Shown here: piece after piece, positions 19,001-26,454 of the stretch
Position numbering within the stretch: the first letter of the stretch is position 1
How the letters are laid out: each line of letters begins with the position of its first letter
Assembly (NCBI GenBank): GCA_963627995.1
Contig: CAVGCV010000002.1
Span: 186,001-250,000, forward strand
DNA: 64,000 nt
Reading direction: 5' to 3'
Origin: UBA3839 sp963627995
GTDB lineage: Bacteria; Bacteroidota; Bacteroidia; Bacteroidales; Bacteroidaceae
Translations under genes and position numbers: made by a program
The notes under the pieces: generated by a model
Seen by the model: the letters and a program-made list of their open reading frames with translations, nothing else
What the model was told of the DNA's origin: nothing
Databases searched by the model: none

Positions 19001-19163
19001 CCGTCCATCCCGTGAGGTCGCCCGTCTCGAACGACGGGTTCGCGACGAACAGTTTTGTGACGTCCAGCGTCGCCGGCGTTGTGGCGTCTTGCGCCCGGGC
19101 GTCAAGCCCCAGCAGGCCGGCGGAACACAACGTCACAAGAAGAAGGAGTAGTTTCTTTTTCAT
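16086..19163 (-). CDS. Large secreted carbohydrate-binding-like protein with shared C-terminal module
   Basis: The 1025-residue protein has a clear signal peptide (MKKKLLLLLVTLCSAGLLGLDARA). Two beta-sandwich, galactose-binding-like regions follow at about 30-185 (NPSFETGDLTGWTVQ) and 425-600 (ending MTLTRY). A central region between them contains lectin-like YLKF and YWLRNQD phrases. From about residue 614 to the end it shares the module found at the end of the giant BspA-like protein (TANIGDGAF, YGAAPGKDEF, ADNAW, tail GTVRKVMVK). The start at 19163 is set by the signal peptide; the frame extends 109 codons further without support. No catalytic domain is recognised. Surface glycan binding is an inference. 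Confidence 0.75.
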   Translation of the reverse strand: MKKKLLLLLVTLCSAGLLGLDARAQDATTPATLDVTKLFVANPSFETGDLTGWTVQSGDDSGVKVGNAGGTYGTEGVHGTYLFNIWWQGYPIHQTVTNLPAGTYTLSALGASSATCYFTIYANDASNGDADLGHTTTPLGDGGFVDCSTTFTTDAATNVTIGVRGSNTADSYGDNFWYKTDNFRLTLQLGDDGAVPTALTSYIESVFVNSIFITQTVKSDYQSALATYSTNPTDGNRAALQTAMNTMAESSYYLYNERTGKFLSRGKNWGTRAIADDYGVPVQFVSSGDAAAATYYLKFLDGSGYLSDAAWLYTDGGDTRKKAYLPVVQEDGSYWLRNQDASLTDENNLLYVYLQDGNEDNLCIAGNGKLGENISAEGQAKWKLLTETERTAVIAARQLADHKAIATAAGITGVETEEDFTSTLGRYYAIDVTSTYLDGATLAGSTSGWTYTKGRTNANWNAGIAATNGCVESFYASGTMAKSLTGLPEGIYKVTLNGFYRASSNATCWINKKNGFAVSNAYLKAGDYAVAFKDWASGAEQSGSNFVPNDLSEANTKFAAGAYPNEVYTYVGADGNLSLLIDQQNYVANCWLAYNNMTLTRYVDPAKAKAELSSVVTANIGDGAFQYAQSAIDGIINGLGDAPSYEDILAANTRLQNLKYNAPANETGYVLKLRADDTGYAYNDKAVTYIAYNRNDHGLWNINYNFGEHPNYAQAFFFVPVADEDGVYKLYQLDVDGKQRYLCVGTVYGGDNYQLRTTLDETQALKVRVDVPKSQEVGAKLYNTAAGAYIGSRDAGFYTVAQNNHFRITAANKLYIDRRISQSAEKDEWYTWLSPIYFNFYTGSIVAYKATEVNGTVVTLEEMADNVVPACVPALICVKAGNGNLSTIGVSGYGAAPGKDEFTNGVLAGTLVAKTLTPADNAWLLQDGASGIGFYKVKSENGIEVPAYRAWVSHDETAAAQEGNVKGLTFVIKDGESTAISTPDATAPAAVAGFYSLSGARQDGLQKGINIVRMTDGTVRKVMVK

Positions 19164-19426
19164 GTTAGTTTGTTGTTTGGTTAAGAATGATCGTTGAGTA
19201 TGGAATGTCTGCATCACGGCCTCATTCAAGTTTAGGTCTGTTCTTTCGGCATCCGCTGCCGGCCCCGTTAGCACGCCGCGTGCAGGGTGGGGAGCAGCCG
19301 CTGCCCCGCAAAACACGCCGGCAAAAATACCCATTCGCGGAGCAAAATCCCCCCCCCCGATGTTAATATTTACTAAAACTCCGTAAATTGCAACAAACAT
19401 CGCACTTCCTTGCACAAAAAGCGACA

Positions 19427-19457
19427 CAAATGTAAGCCACGCACCCCATTCCGCAAC
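19427..19457 (-). promoter_or_regulatory. Promoter of the large secreted protein gene, with a long leader
   Basis: On the minus strand GTTG (19454-19457), 19 nt, then TACATTTG (19427-19434) fit the Bacteroidetes promoter. This predicts a 5' leader of about 255 nt before the start at 19163. Confidence 0.5.
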
Positions 19458-19605
19458 AGTCCTCTCCCGCCCCGCCTCTCTTGGAGACAACTTTCTTGGC
19501 TTGCCAAGCAGTGCAGGCGCAACCCTGCGTTGCCGGTGTCCTCACCCCAGGCTGCGGGAGCGGGAGGATTGCCAGCCGCTGCTTTGAAGACAGCCGAAGA
19601 CAGCC

Positions 19606-19730
19606 GACGGCAACTCCCGACGGCCAAGGACAACGTTGCCGCCACGGGCGGCGGAGCGTCCGCGCGTTTCTCCCGGGGGGGAGGGCGCGGAGCAAGCCGA
19701 AGTTGTCCTTGGCCGTCGGGAATTGCCGTC
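19606..19730. repeat. 29-bp inverted repeat with 67-nt loop
   Basis: Bases 19606-19634 (from GACGGCAACTCCCGACGGCC) are matched by the reverse complement at 19702-19730 with 28 of 29 identities. It lies just after the GH43-like gene (minus strand, ending at 19759) and before the leader of the next minus-strand gene. It could terminate transcription or be a mobile-element remnant. Nothing else is seen in the 595-nt gap 19164-19758 apart from the promoter at 19427-19457. Confidence 0.7.
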
Positions 19731-19758
19731 AGTCAAGTCCTGCGGGAGGGGCGGCGGC

Positions 19759-20796
19759 TCACCTGCCCTTGTTGAGCTTGAGCAGGCGCTTGTACTCCGC
19801 CTTCGTAAGGCGCATGAACGAGCCGTGCTGCGGACCGGTGACGCCCTCGATGTCGACGGGGTCGGAGAAGTTGCGCAGGTAGCGGTCGGCCTTGCAGATG
19901 CGGTAGTGGTGCGGGCGCGAGGAGTACTCGATGTAGGCCACGCGCCACGTGTCGTCGCCGATGAGCTGGAAGGCCGACGAGCCCTCGCACTTCTTGTTGC
20001 CCTCGAAGTTCACGTAGTCGTCCTCCACCGGCTCGCTCCACGGGCCGGTGAGCGAGGGAGCCGTGGCGGTGAAGATGCCGGGCTTGCCGCCCTCCTTCTT
20101 GATGAGCATGTGGTAGAGGCCGTCGCTCGGCAGGTAGTTGATGTCGGCGTCGATGGTGGCGTAGCCCCAGTCGAAGAGCAGGCGCGGCTTGGTGAGGCGG
20201 GTGAACGTTTCGTCGGCGTAGCTGTAGTACATGCGGTCGTACTTCTCCTCCGCCCGGTTCCAGAGCGAGTAGTAGATGAAGTAGCCGCCGCGCTTGCCGT
20301 CGCTCCACGTGTAGGCGGGGTCCCAGAACACCTGCGGCGCCCACACGCGGTTGACGGCCGACCAGTCCTTGTAGACGTCGGGGCTCTCGGGGTCGCAGAA
20401 CACGGACGGCCCCTGCCGGAAGTCGAACGTCACCGACTCCCAGTTGACGAGGTCCTTGCTCCGCAGCAGGTCGATGCCGTAGTTGTCCCACACGTTCGAC
20501 TTGGCCACGCACATGTCGGTGGTCACCATCAGGTAGCCCTTGCCGTCGTGGGTGCGGCAGATGTAGGCGTCGCGCGTGCCGCCCTCGATGCGCGCGTGCT
20601 CCGCGGGGTCGAACACGGGCTGCCCGCCGAGGATGTCCTCGTAGTGGTAGCCGTCGCGGCTCACGGCGAACGCCGTCCATTCGCCCTGCCCGCTCATGTG
20701 GCAGTAGAGGTAGCCGTAGGTGCCCTTCTGCAGGTTCTGCGCGAGCGCCGTCGCCGCCACGAGCAGGGCGGCGGCCGAAATCAGTAGTCTTCTCAT
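19759..20796 (-). CDS. GH43-like secreted glycoside hydrolase
   Basis: The 345-residue protein has a signal peptide (MRRLLISAAALLVAATALAQ). It then shows the repeated five-bladed propeller pattern of GH43-type enzymes: YGYLYCHMSG, GTRDAYICR, DLLRSKDLVNWE, WAPQVFWD, YHMLIKKEGG and GPWSEP. Members cleave arabinose or xylose side chains of plant polysaccharides. The catalytic acids were not assigned with certainty. It is transcribed alone on the minus strand, near but not in an operon with the flotillin genes. Confidence 0.7.
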   Translation of the reverse strand: MRRLLISAAALLVAATALAQNLQKGTYGYLYCHMSGQGEWTAFAVSRDGYHYEDILGGQPVFDPAEHARIEGGTRDAYICRTHDGKGYLMVTTDMCVAKSNVWDNYGIDLLRSKDLVNWESVTFDFRQGPSVFCDPESPDVYKDWSAVNRVWAPQVFWDPAYTWSDGKRGGYFIYYSLWNRAEEKYDRMYYSYADETFTRLTKPRLLFDWGYATIDADINYLPSDGLYHMLIKKEGGKPGIFTATAPSLTGPWSEPVEDDYVNFEGNKKCEGSSAFQLIGDDTWRVAYIEYSSRPHHYRICKADRYLRNFSDPVDIEGVTGPQHGSFMRLTKAEYKRLLKLNKGR

Positions 20797-20885
20797 GTCG
20801 TTAGTTAGTTATTGGTTGGTTAATGGTTGGGATGAGTGGTTTCCTCTTGTGGCTGCCGGGGAGCACGGCGCGCAGGGACGCACGG

Positions 20886-20920
20886 GGGGCGCGCCGCCCG
20901 CGACGGGTGCGGCGCGCCCC
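20886..20920 (-). terminator. Hairpin after the flotillin gene
   Basis: GGGGCGCGCCGC (20886-20897) pairs perfectly with GCGGCGCGCCCC (20909-20920). No T-run follows, so termination is likely but not certain. Confidence 0.5.
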
Positions 20921-20947
20921 TGCGTTGTCCCGCTTGCGGCGCGCGGA

Positions 20948-22336
20948 CTATTCCTCGCCGCCGTCTTCCTCCACGGCCTCGACCTCCTCGGCCTTGTCCT
21001 CCTTCTGCTTCGCCAGGAACTCGGGCAGGTTGAGCCCGGCCATGTCGAAGAGCTCGTTGAGCGGGGGCACGGACTTCATCAGTCCGCTCACGAAGTTGGC
21101 CGTCGAGCCCTTGCCGCCGGCGCCGCTGCCGCTGTCCCACACGGTGACGTGGTCGATGTTGATGCCCTTCACGGCCTCCACCTGCGTGCGGACGAGCTCG
21201 GGCAGCTTCTCCAGCAGGAGTAGCATGTATGCCTTGCTGGCGTCGCCGCCGGCCGCCTGCACCATCTTGTCGTAGCCGGCCGCCTGCTTGGTCAGCACCT
21301 CGTAGAGGCCCTTTGCCTCGGCCTCCATCTTGGCGAAGATGGCGTCGGCGTCGCCCTTCGCGCCCACGCGCACCTTCTCGGCCTCGGCCTCGGCCTCGAT
21401 GATGCGGCGGCGCTTCTCGATTTCCTGCGGCACGAGGATGTTGGCGTTCTGCGTGGAGCGCTCGCGCTCGGCGCGCGTCTCCTCGGCCTCGCGCTCGGCG
21501 GCGTAGGCCTCCTGCGCGGCCCGGGCCTGCTGCACGCGCTCGGCCGCCGTAGCCTTGCGCTGCGCCTCGGCCTCCTTCTCGCGGCGGTCGGCGTCGCTGA
21601 CGGCAATCTCCACCTTGGCCTCGTTCTCGCCCTTCACGGCCTCGGCGTTGGCCTCGGCGGTGCGGATGCGCGTTTCGCGGACGGCCTCGGCCTTGCCGAT
21701 TTCGCCCACCTTGTCCTGCTCGGCCACGCGCACCTTGGCCTCGTTGATGGCCTTGGCGGCCGCCTCGCGGCCCAGCGCCTCGATGTAGCCGCTCTCGTCC
21801 TTGATGTCGGTCACGTTCACGTTGATGAGGCGCAGGCCGATTTTCTTGAGCTCGACCTCGACGTTGGCGGAGATGCTCTCGAGGAACTTGTCGCGGTCGT
21901 TGTTCAGCTCCTCGATGCTCATGGTGGCGATGACGAGGCGGAGCTGCCCGAAGAGGATGTCGCGGGCCAGCTCCTGGATTTGCGAGGGGGTGAGCCCGAG
22001 CAGGCGCTCGGCGGCGGCGTTCATCGACTCGGGGTCGGTGGAGATGCCGACGGTGAAGCGGCTGGGCACGTCCACGCGGATGTTCTGCCGGCTCAGCGCG
22101 TTGGTGAGGTTGGCGTCGATGCTGATGGGCGTGAGCGAGAGGTAGGCGTAGTCCTCGATGATGGGCCACACGAACGCGCCGCCGCCGTGCACGCACTTGG
22201 CCGACGACTTGTTGCTCTTGCTGCCGTAGATGACGAGAATCTTGTCGGACGGGCAGCGGCGGTAGCGGTTGATGATGGAGACGAACAGGAATATCGCCAC
22301 GATGGCGGCGGCGATGATGAGATAGATGGATTCCAT
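20948..22336 (-). CDS. Flotillin-like SPFH/Band 7 membrane scaffold protein
   Basis: The 462-residue protein has an N-terminal membrane anchor (IYLIIAAAIVAIFLFVSII). An SPFH domain spans about 30-200, and a long charged, alanine/glutamate-rich coiled coil about 200-340 has the EAEA repeats typical of flotillins. The C-terminus is acidic. It organises membrane microdomains in bacteria. The start at 22336 gives the anchor immediately after MES. It follows the NfeD-like gene by 56 nt on the same strand, the usual pairing for this family (yuaF-floT, yqiJ-yqiK). Confidence 0.9.
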   Translation of the reverse strand: MESIYLIIAAAIVAIFLFVSIINRYRRCPSDKILVIYGSKSNKSSAKCVHGGGAFVWPIIEDYAYLSLTPISIDANLTNALSRQNIRVDVPSRFTVGISTDPESMNAAAERLLGLTPSQIQELARDILFGQLRLVIATMSIEELNNDRDKFLESISANVEVELKKIGLRLINVNVTDIKDESGYIEALGREAAAKAINEAKVRVAEQDKVGEIGKAEAVRETRIRTAEANAEAVKGENEAKVEIAVSDADRREKEAEAQRKATAAERVQQARAAQEAYAAEREAEETRAERERSTQNANILVPQEIEKRRRIIEAEAEAEKVRVGAKGDADAIFAKMEAEAKGLYEVLTKQAAGYDKMVQAAGGDASKAYMLLLLEKLPELVRTQVEAVKGINIDHVTVWDSGSGAGGKGSTANFVSGLMKSVPPLNELFDMAGLNLPEFLAKQKEDKAEEVEAVEEDGGEE

Positions 22337-22392
22337 GCTGTGGTGTATTTTTGGGGATAAAAGGTTGCCGTTGGGGGGGCGGGCGGCGGGGG

Positions 22393-22995
22393 TCAGATGC
22401 GCACGACGCGCAGCGTCTCGCCGTCGATGACTTCGGTGATGCGCACCTTCTGCCCGGACGGGATGGCCTCGCCGTCGGTGAGGGCGTCGATTTCGTGGTA
22501 CGCGCCGTTCACCGACACCTGCACCTTTCCCTTGCCGGCGTTGGCGGCGGGGATGCGAAGGTAGACGTTGGCCACCTTGCCCTGGCAGTTGCGGATGTCG
22601 AACGCGCCGTTGGCCTCGAACGCCTTGGTCTTCTTCTTGATATAGAAGAACATCAGCACGAAGAGGAAGCCCACGGCGGCGGCCGCCAGCAGGAGCAGCA
22701 CGTCGCTGCCGATGAGCGAGCGGAGGCTGACGCCCGCCCAGCCGAAGCCGACGAAGAAATTGACCAGGCTGCGGACGGAGAACAGCGAGATGCCGCCGCC
22801 CAGGTCCATGGTGTCGCCCGCGCCGACGTCGGCGACGTCGAAATCGACGTCGGCGTCCACGCCCGCCGAGTCCATGCCCACGATGGTGAGCACCATCTGC
22901 ACGAGGAAGACGGCGGAGGAGACGATGGCGCAGCCCCAGAACACCTGCTGCATCGGCTCGAGGGCCATGTACCATGTGGTGAAGGATTCCATCAT
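22393..22995 (-). CDS. NfeD/YqiJ-like membrane protein with OB fold
   Basis: The 200-residue protein has three hydrophobic segments (about 18-42, 80-100 and 103-122). An aspartate-rich external loop lies between the first two, and the C-terminal soluble domain of about 70 residues has the NfeD OB-fold pattern (CQGKVANVYLRI, then GQKVRITEVIDGETLRVV). Proteins of this type partner flotillins. Two adjacent ATGs (22995, 22992) are possible starts. TATCTTTA on the minus strand, about 30 nt upstream, resembles a -7 element. Confidence 0.85.
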   Translation of the reverse strand: MMESFTTWYMALEPMQQVFWGCAIVSSAVFLVQMVLTIVGMDSAGVDADVDFDVADVGAGDTMDLGGGISLFSVRSLVNFFVGFGWAGVSLRSLIGSDVLLLLAAAAVGFLFVLMFFYIKKKTKAFEANGAFDIRNCQGKVANVYLRIPAANAGKGKVQVSVNGAYHEIDALTDGEAIPSGQKVRITEVIDGETLRVVRI

Positions 22996-23170
22996 AGGGC
23001 TTTTCCGTTTGTTTGCAGTGTAAAGATATGGTTTTCTGACTGTACGCGCGTGCTGTTTCGCATAATTTAACACTTTTCCGCGCGCGCTTTCCTCGCGCGC
23101 GTGCGAACATTGTCTTATTGCCGCCCGCCGGCAGGTGGCGGGCGGGACGGGCGGCGGGGGCGGGACGGAC

Positions 23171-23201
23171 AAAAAGCCCGGCACGCACGCGCCGGGCTTT
23201 T
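23171..23201 (-). terminator. Strong Rho-independent terminator
   Basis: AAAAGCCCGGC (23172-23182) and GCCGGGCTTTT (23191-23201) form an 11-bp stem with an 8-nt loop. On the minus strand it ends in a run of five T, and the sequence could work in both directions. Confidence 0.8.
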
Positions 23202-23432
23202 AGGGCTTCCGTCTTCCCCCTGCGGGGGAGTACGGAATGAAGAAAGGGAGACGCCTCTCCCGAAGGTGGTGCCGTGCTCCGCGTCTCGCGACTTCCGGCA
23301 CGGCGGTTCATGAATAAAACCTAATCTTTTTTACTACTGATTCCTAACTAACATTTAACTAACTGCTTGAAGTATCCCTTGTGTGGCGCAGCGCGCCGGG
23401 CGGACGGCCCGTCGGCTTGCCTTTCGTTTTCG
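23171..23432 (-). ncRNA. Candidate structured non-coding RNA
   Basis: The minus strand has a -7 element at 23439-23446, three consecutive hairpins and a strong terminator, but no convincing gene. The hairpins pair 23271-23277 with 23298-23304 (enclosing CGCG/CGCG), 23246-23251 with 23256-23261 (GGGAGA/TCTCCC) and 23207-23212 with 23232-23237 (enclosing CCCCC/GGGGG). It does not look like tmRNA, RNase P RNA, 6S or SRP RNA. The long minus-strand frame here (MNRRAG...) has no plausible ribosome site or family resemblance. Confidence 0.4.
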
Positions 23433-23438
23433 ACAGTG

Positions 23439-23446
23439 CAAAGGTA
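23439..23446 (-). promoter_or_regulatory. -7 element of the candidate ncRNA
   Basis: On the minus strand the sequence reads TACCTTTG, an exact TAnnTTTG match. No clear -33 element is present. Confidence 0.4.
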
Positions 23447-23586
23447 CGGCCTTTTGCGCGGCGGCGTTTTCGCCCGTGTATCGCAGAGTGCGGATTTTGT
23501 AACAAACGGTTTTTTCCACACGGAAGGGCATGGTGAAAGCGCTGGAAAAGAGGGCCGTAAGGCTGTCCGGGAGCGCGCGCCGAAAA

Positions 23587-23695
23587 CCTCCGCGGAGAAA
23601 ATCCCCGCGCTCCGCGGAGAAAATGTATTTCGTCCGCGGACGAAATACATTTTCTCCGCGGAGGTTTCCGGGGCTCCTCCGCAGTGTTTTTTCCG
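23587..23695. repeat. Dispersed hairpin family, copy R2
   Basis: The core 23611-23662 is a perfect 52-bp palindrome centred on GTCCGCGGAC, with arms beginning TCCGCGGAGAAAATGTATTT. It is flanked by CCTCCGCGGAGAAAA on the left and CTCCGCAGTGTTTTTTCC on the right. Copy R4 (55970-56075) has the same layout with compensating base changes. Confidence 0.85.
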
Positions 23696-23879
23696 GCCGG
23701 GGGCGCAGGAGGACCGCAAGGGGCTGCGGGGCCGCCGCCGAAGCCCCGCCGCAAAGGGTTTCGGGAGCAAATGTTTCAATTTCGAAACGATTGATTACAC
23801 GGGTGAAAACGGAGCGTTCCGTTTTGCGCTTACTTTGCAGCCGTCATCTTTGGCGAAAACCGAAATTAGCAACATCGCA

Positions 23880-25313
23880 ATGGAAAACAACGCGGCCTCG
23901 AAGGAGGCGAGGGGCTTCTACAAGCTGAGCTGGCTGCAGCGTATTGGCTTCGGGTCGGGCGATTTGGCGCAGAACCTGGTGTACCAGACCATCTGCATGT
24001 ACCTGCTGTTCTTCTACACCGACATCTACGGGCTGGACGCCGGCGACGCGGCGCTGATGTTCCTCATCGTGCGCCTCATCGACGTGCTGTGGGACCCGCT
24101 CGTGGGCACGTTCGTGGACAAGCACAACCCGCGGCTGGGCAAGTACCGCGCCTACCTCGTGCTGGCCGGCGTGCCGCTCACGGGGCTGGCCGTCCTGTGC
24201 TTCTGGAACGGGTTCGGCGGGAGCGGCTACACGGTGCGCCTGGCCTATGCCTACGTCACCTACGTGGGGCTGAGCATGCTCTACACGCTCATCAACGTGC
24301 CCTACGGCGCGCTCAACTCCTCGCTCACGCGCGACACCGACGAAATCACCATCCTCACCTCCACGCGCATGTTCATGGCCAACGTGGGCGGGCTGGCCGT
24401 CTCGGCCGGCATCCCCATCCTCGTGGCGGTGATGGCGGGCATCGCCGAGCTGCCCACGGAGATGGCGCTCTTCATGGGGCTCGGCTCGCTGCCCTCGTTC
24501 ATCTTCATGCCGCTCGTGCCGGCCATCAAGCGGCGCGTGGGCAAGAAGAACATGTTCTACATCTTCCTGTCGGTGGCCATCGTGGGCATGGCGATGCTCT
24601 ACGCCATCAGCAAGGCGGGCAACATGCGGGAGAACATGGCGTGGATTTACGTCGCCCAGTTCGTCAAGTCGTCGGGCGTCATCGTCGCCACCGGCTACAT
24701 GTGGGCGCTGATTCCCGAGGTCATCTCCTTCGGCGAACACACCACGGGCAAGCGCATCTCGGGCATCGTGAACGCCCTGACGGGCATCTTCTTCAAGGCG
24801 GGCATGGCGCTCGGGGGCGTCGTCCCCGGCTTCGTGCTGGCCTACACGGGCTACCGCGCCGCCGAGGAGGAGGCCAGCACGCTGCCCAAGGACGCCGACG
24901 CGTGGCTCCTGACGATGCTCATCTACGCGGCGGTGGGGCTGGCGCTGTTCGTGTTCTGCTTCTCGCAGTGCAAGGAGCGCGTGGTGATGGACGCGAGGGA
25001 GACGGGCAACGTGCGCGTGTCGGACCTCTGGCGCGAGTTCGGCCGCAACAAGCCGCTGCGCGTCATCGCCTTCTTCTTCGTCACGGCCTTCGCCATGATG
25101 TCGGTGGGCAACGCCGCCGGGGCGTACTACATGAACGACCTCGAGTCGCAGTCGCCGCTCGCGCAGGAGGGCATCCTCTGGCTCGTGTGCGTGATTCCCG
25201 CCATGCTGCTCGCGCTCGCCATGCTCATCATCTCGCGCTACGACCTCAGCGACGAGGACATCGACCGCATCAACCTCGAGATTGAGGAGAGGGGCAGGAC
25301 GACAAACACATGA
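23880..25313 (+). CDS. xynD: GPH-type sugar:cation symporter for xylo-oligosaccharides
   Basis: The 477-residue protein has twelve membrane segments and the galactoside-pentoside-hexuronide symporter signatures (GDLAQNLVYQTICMYLLFFYT at the N-terminus, DVLWDPLVGTFVDK around 75-90, INVPYGAL). It imports oligosaccharides with a cation. The next two genes are a GH10 xylanase and a GH43 xylosidase, the order described for the xynD-xynA-xynB cluster of Prevotella bryantii, which supports xylo-oligosaccharides as substrate. TTACTTTG at 23830-23837 is a plausible -7 element. ATG at 23880 fits the family start. Confidence 0.85.
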   Translation: MENNAASKEARGFYKLSWLQRIGFGSGDLAQNLVYQTICMYLLFFYTDIYGLDAGDAALMFLIVRLIDVLWDPLVGTFVDKHNPRLGKYRAYLVLAGVPLTGLAVLCFWNGFGGSGYTVRLAYAYVTYVGLSMLYTLINVPYGALNSSLTRDTDEITILTSTRMFMANVGGLAVSAGIPILVAVMAGIAELPTEMALFMGLGSLPSFIFMPLVPAIKRRVGKKNMFYIFLSVAIVGMAMLYAISKAGNMRENMAWIYVAQFVKSSGVIVATGYMWALIPEVISFGEHTTGKRISGIVNALTGIFFKAGMALGGVVPGFVLAYTGYRAAEEEASTLPKDADAWLLTMLIYAAVGLALFVFCFSQCKERVVMDARETGNVRVSDLWREFGRNKPLRVIAFFFVTAFAMMSVGNAAGAYYMNDLESQSPLAQEGILWLVCVIPAMLLALAMLIISRYDLSDEDIDRINLEIEERGRTTNT

Positions 25314-25341
25314 CCATACAAACAAAAAACACACTGACAAC

Positions 25342-26454
25342 ATGAGACTGAGATTCATGGCGGCGGGACTGCTTGCCCTGCTGGGCGCGGCCGCCGCCCC
25401 GGCACAGGAGCCGACGCTGAAGGAGGCGTTCAGGGGAAGGTTCTCCATCGGCGCGGCGGTGAACGCCAGCCAGGTGACAACGAGCGACACGCGGCTGCAG
25501 CAGCTCATCCGCGACGAGTTCGACTGCCTCGTGGCGGAGAACGGCATGAAGGCGGAGGTGGTGCAGCCCGAGGAGGGCAAGTGGAACTTCGCCGACGCCG
25601 ACCGGCTGGTGGAGCTGTGCGAGCGGAACGGGCAGGACTGCTACGGGCACTGCCTCGTGTGGCACTCGCAGGCGCCGCGCTGGTTCTTCACCGACAAGCG
25701 GGGGAAGCCCGTGAGCCGCAAGGTGCTCGTCAAGCGCATGAAGAAACACATCGCCAAGGTGGTGGGCCGCTACAAGGGGCGCATCAAGGCGTGGGACGTG
25801 GTGAACGAGGCCATCATGGACGACGGCTCGTTCCGCCGGTCGCCGTTCTACCAGATCATCGGCGAGGACTACTTTGAGATTGCCTTCAAGGCCGCCCACG
25901 AGGCCGACCCCGACGCCATGCTCTTCTACAACGACTTCTCGATGGACCGCCCGGGCAAGCGCGCCGCCGTCGTGCGGCTGGTAAAGGACCTGCGCGCGAA
26001 GGGCTGCCGCGTGGACGGCGCGGGCATGCAGTCGCACCTGTCGTTCGACACGCCGCTCGACGAGTACGAGAAGACCGTCCAGGCGCTGGCCGACGCCGGC
26101 TGCAAGGTGATGGCCACCGAGCTGGAGCTGAGCGTGCTGCCCTGGCCGGGCGGCAACAACGGGGCCGCCGTCGAAGAGCGCTTCGACTACCAGGAGAGCC
26201 TCAACCCCTACAAGGACGGGCTTCCCGCCGACGTGGAGCGGCGGCAGGCCGACTTCTACAGCCGCCTGTTCGACATCTACCTGCGCCACAGCGACGCCAT
26301 CGTCCGCGTGAACTTCTGGGGCGTGGACGACGGCTCCTCGTGGAAGAACGGATGGCCCGTGCCGGGACGCACGGACTACCCGCTGTTCTTCGACCGCCAG
26401 CTGAAGGCGAAGCCCTTTGTGAAAGCCATCAAGGATAAAGTAAAGAACCTATGA
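25342..26454 (+). CDS. xynA: GH10 endo-1,4-beta-xylanase
   Basis: The 370-residue enzyme has a signal peptide (MRLRFMAAGLLALLGAAAAPAQ) and one GH10 TIM barrel. The acid/base is E156 in WDVVNE and the nucleophile is E260 in MATELEL; HCLVWHSQAPRW at 103-114 lines the -1 site. It cuts xylan or long xylo-oligosaccharides, probably in the periplasm. It lies 28 nt after the symporter gene and overlaps the GH43 gene by ATGA, so the three are translated together. Confidence 0.93.
   Translation: MRLRFMAAGLLALLGAAAAPAQEPTLKEAFRGRFSIGAAVNASQVTTSDTRLQQLIRDEFDCLVAENGMKAEVVQPEEGKWNFADADRLVELCERNGQDCYGHCLVWHSQAPRWFFTDKRGKPVSRKVLVKRMKKHIAKVVGRYKGRIKAWDVVNEAIMDDGSFRRSPFYQIIGEDYFEIAFKAAHEADPDAMLFYNDFSMDRPGKRAAVVRLVKDLRAKGCRVDGAGMQSHLSFDTPLDEYEKTVQALADAGCKVMATELELSVLPWPGGNNGAAVEERFDYQESLNPYKDGLPADVERRQADFYSRLFDIYLRHSDAIVRVNFWGVDDGSSWKNGWPVPGRTDYPLFFDRQLKAKPFVKAIKDKVKNL

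Noticed and set aside
23207..23304. A tRNA or standard housekeeping RNA in the NfeD-xylan gap
   Set aside because: No cloverleaf, GGTTCGA-type T-loop, tmRNA tag or SRP/RNase P core motif could be found. Only a generic structured RNA can be proposed.
22996..23311. A minus-strand extension of the flotillin frame (MNRRAGS...)
   Set aside because: It crosses the NfeD gene and a terminator, and its residues are Arg/Pro-rich without pattern. The flotillin start at 22336 is well supported.
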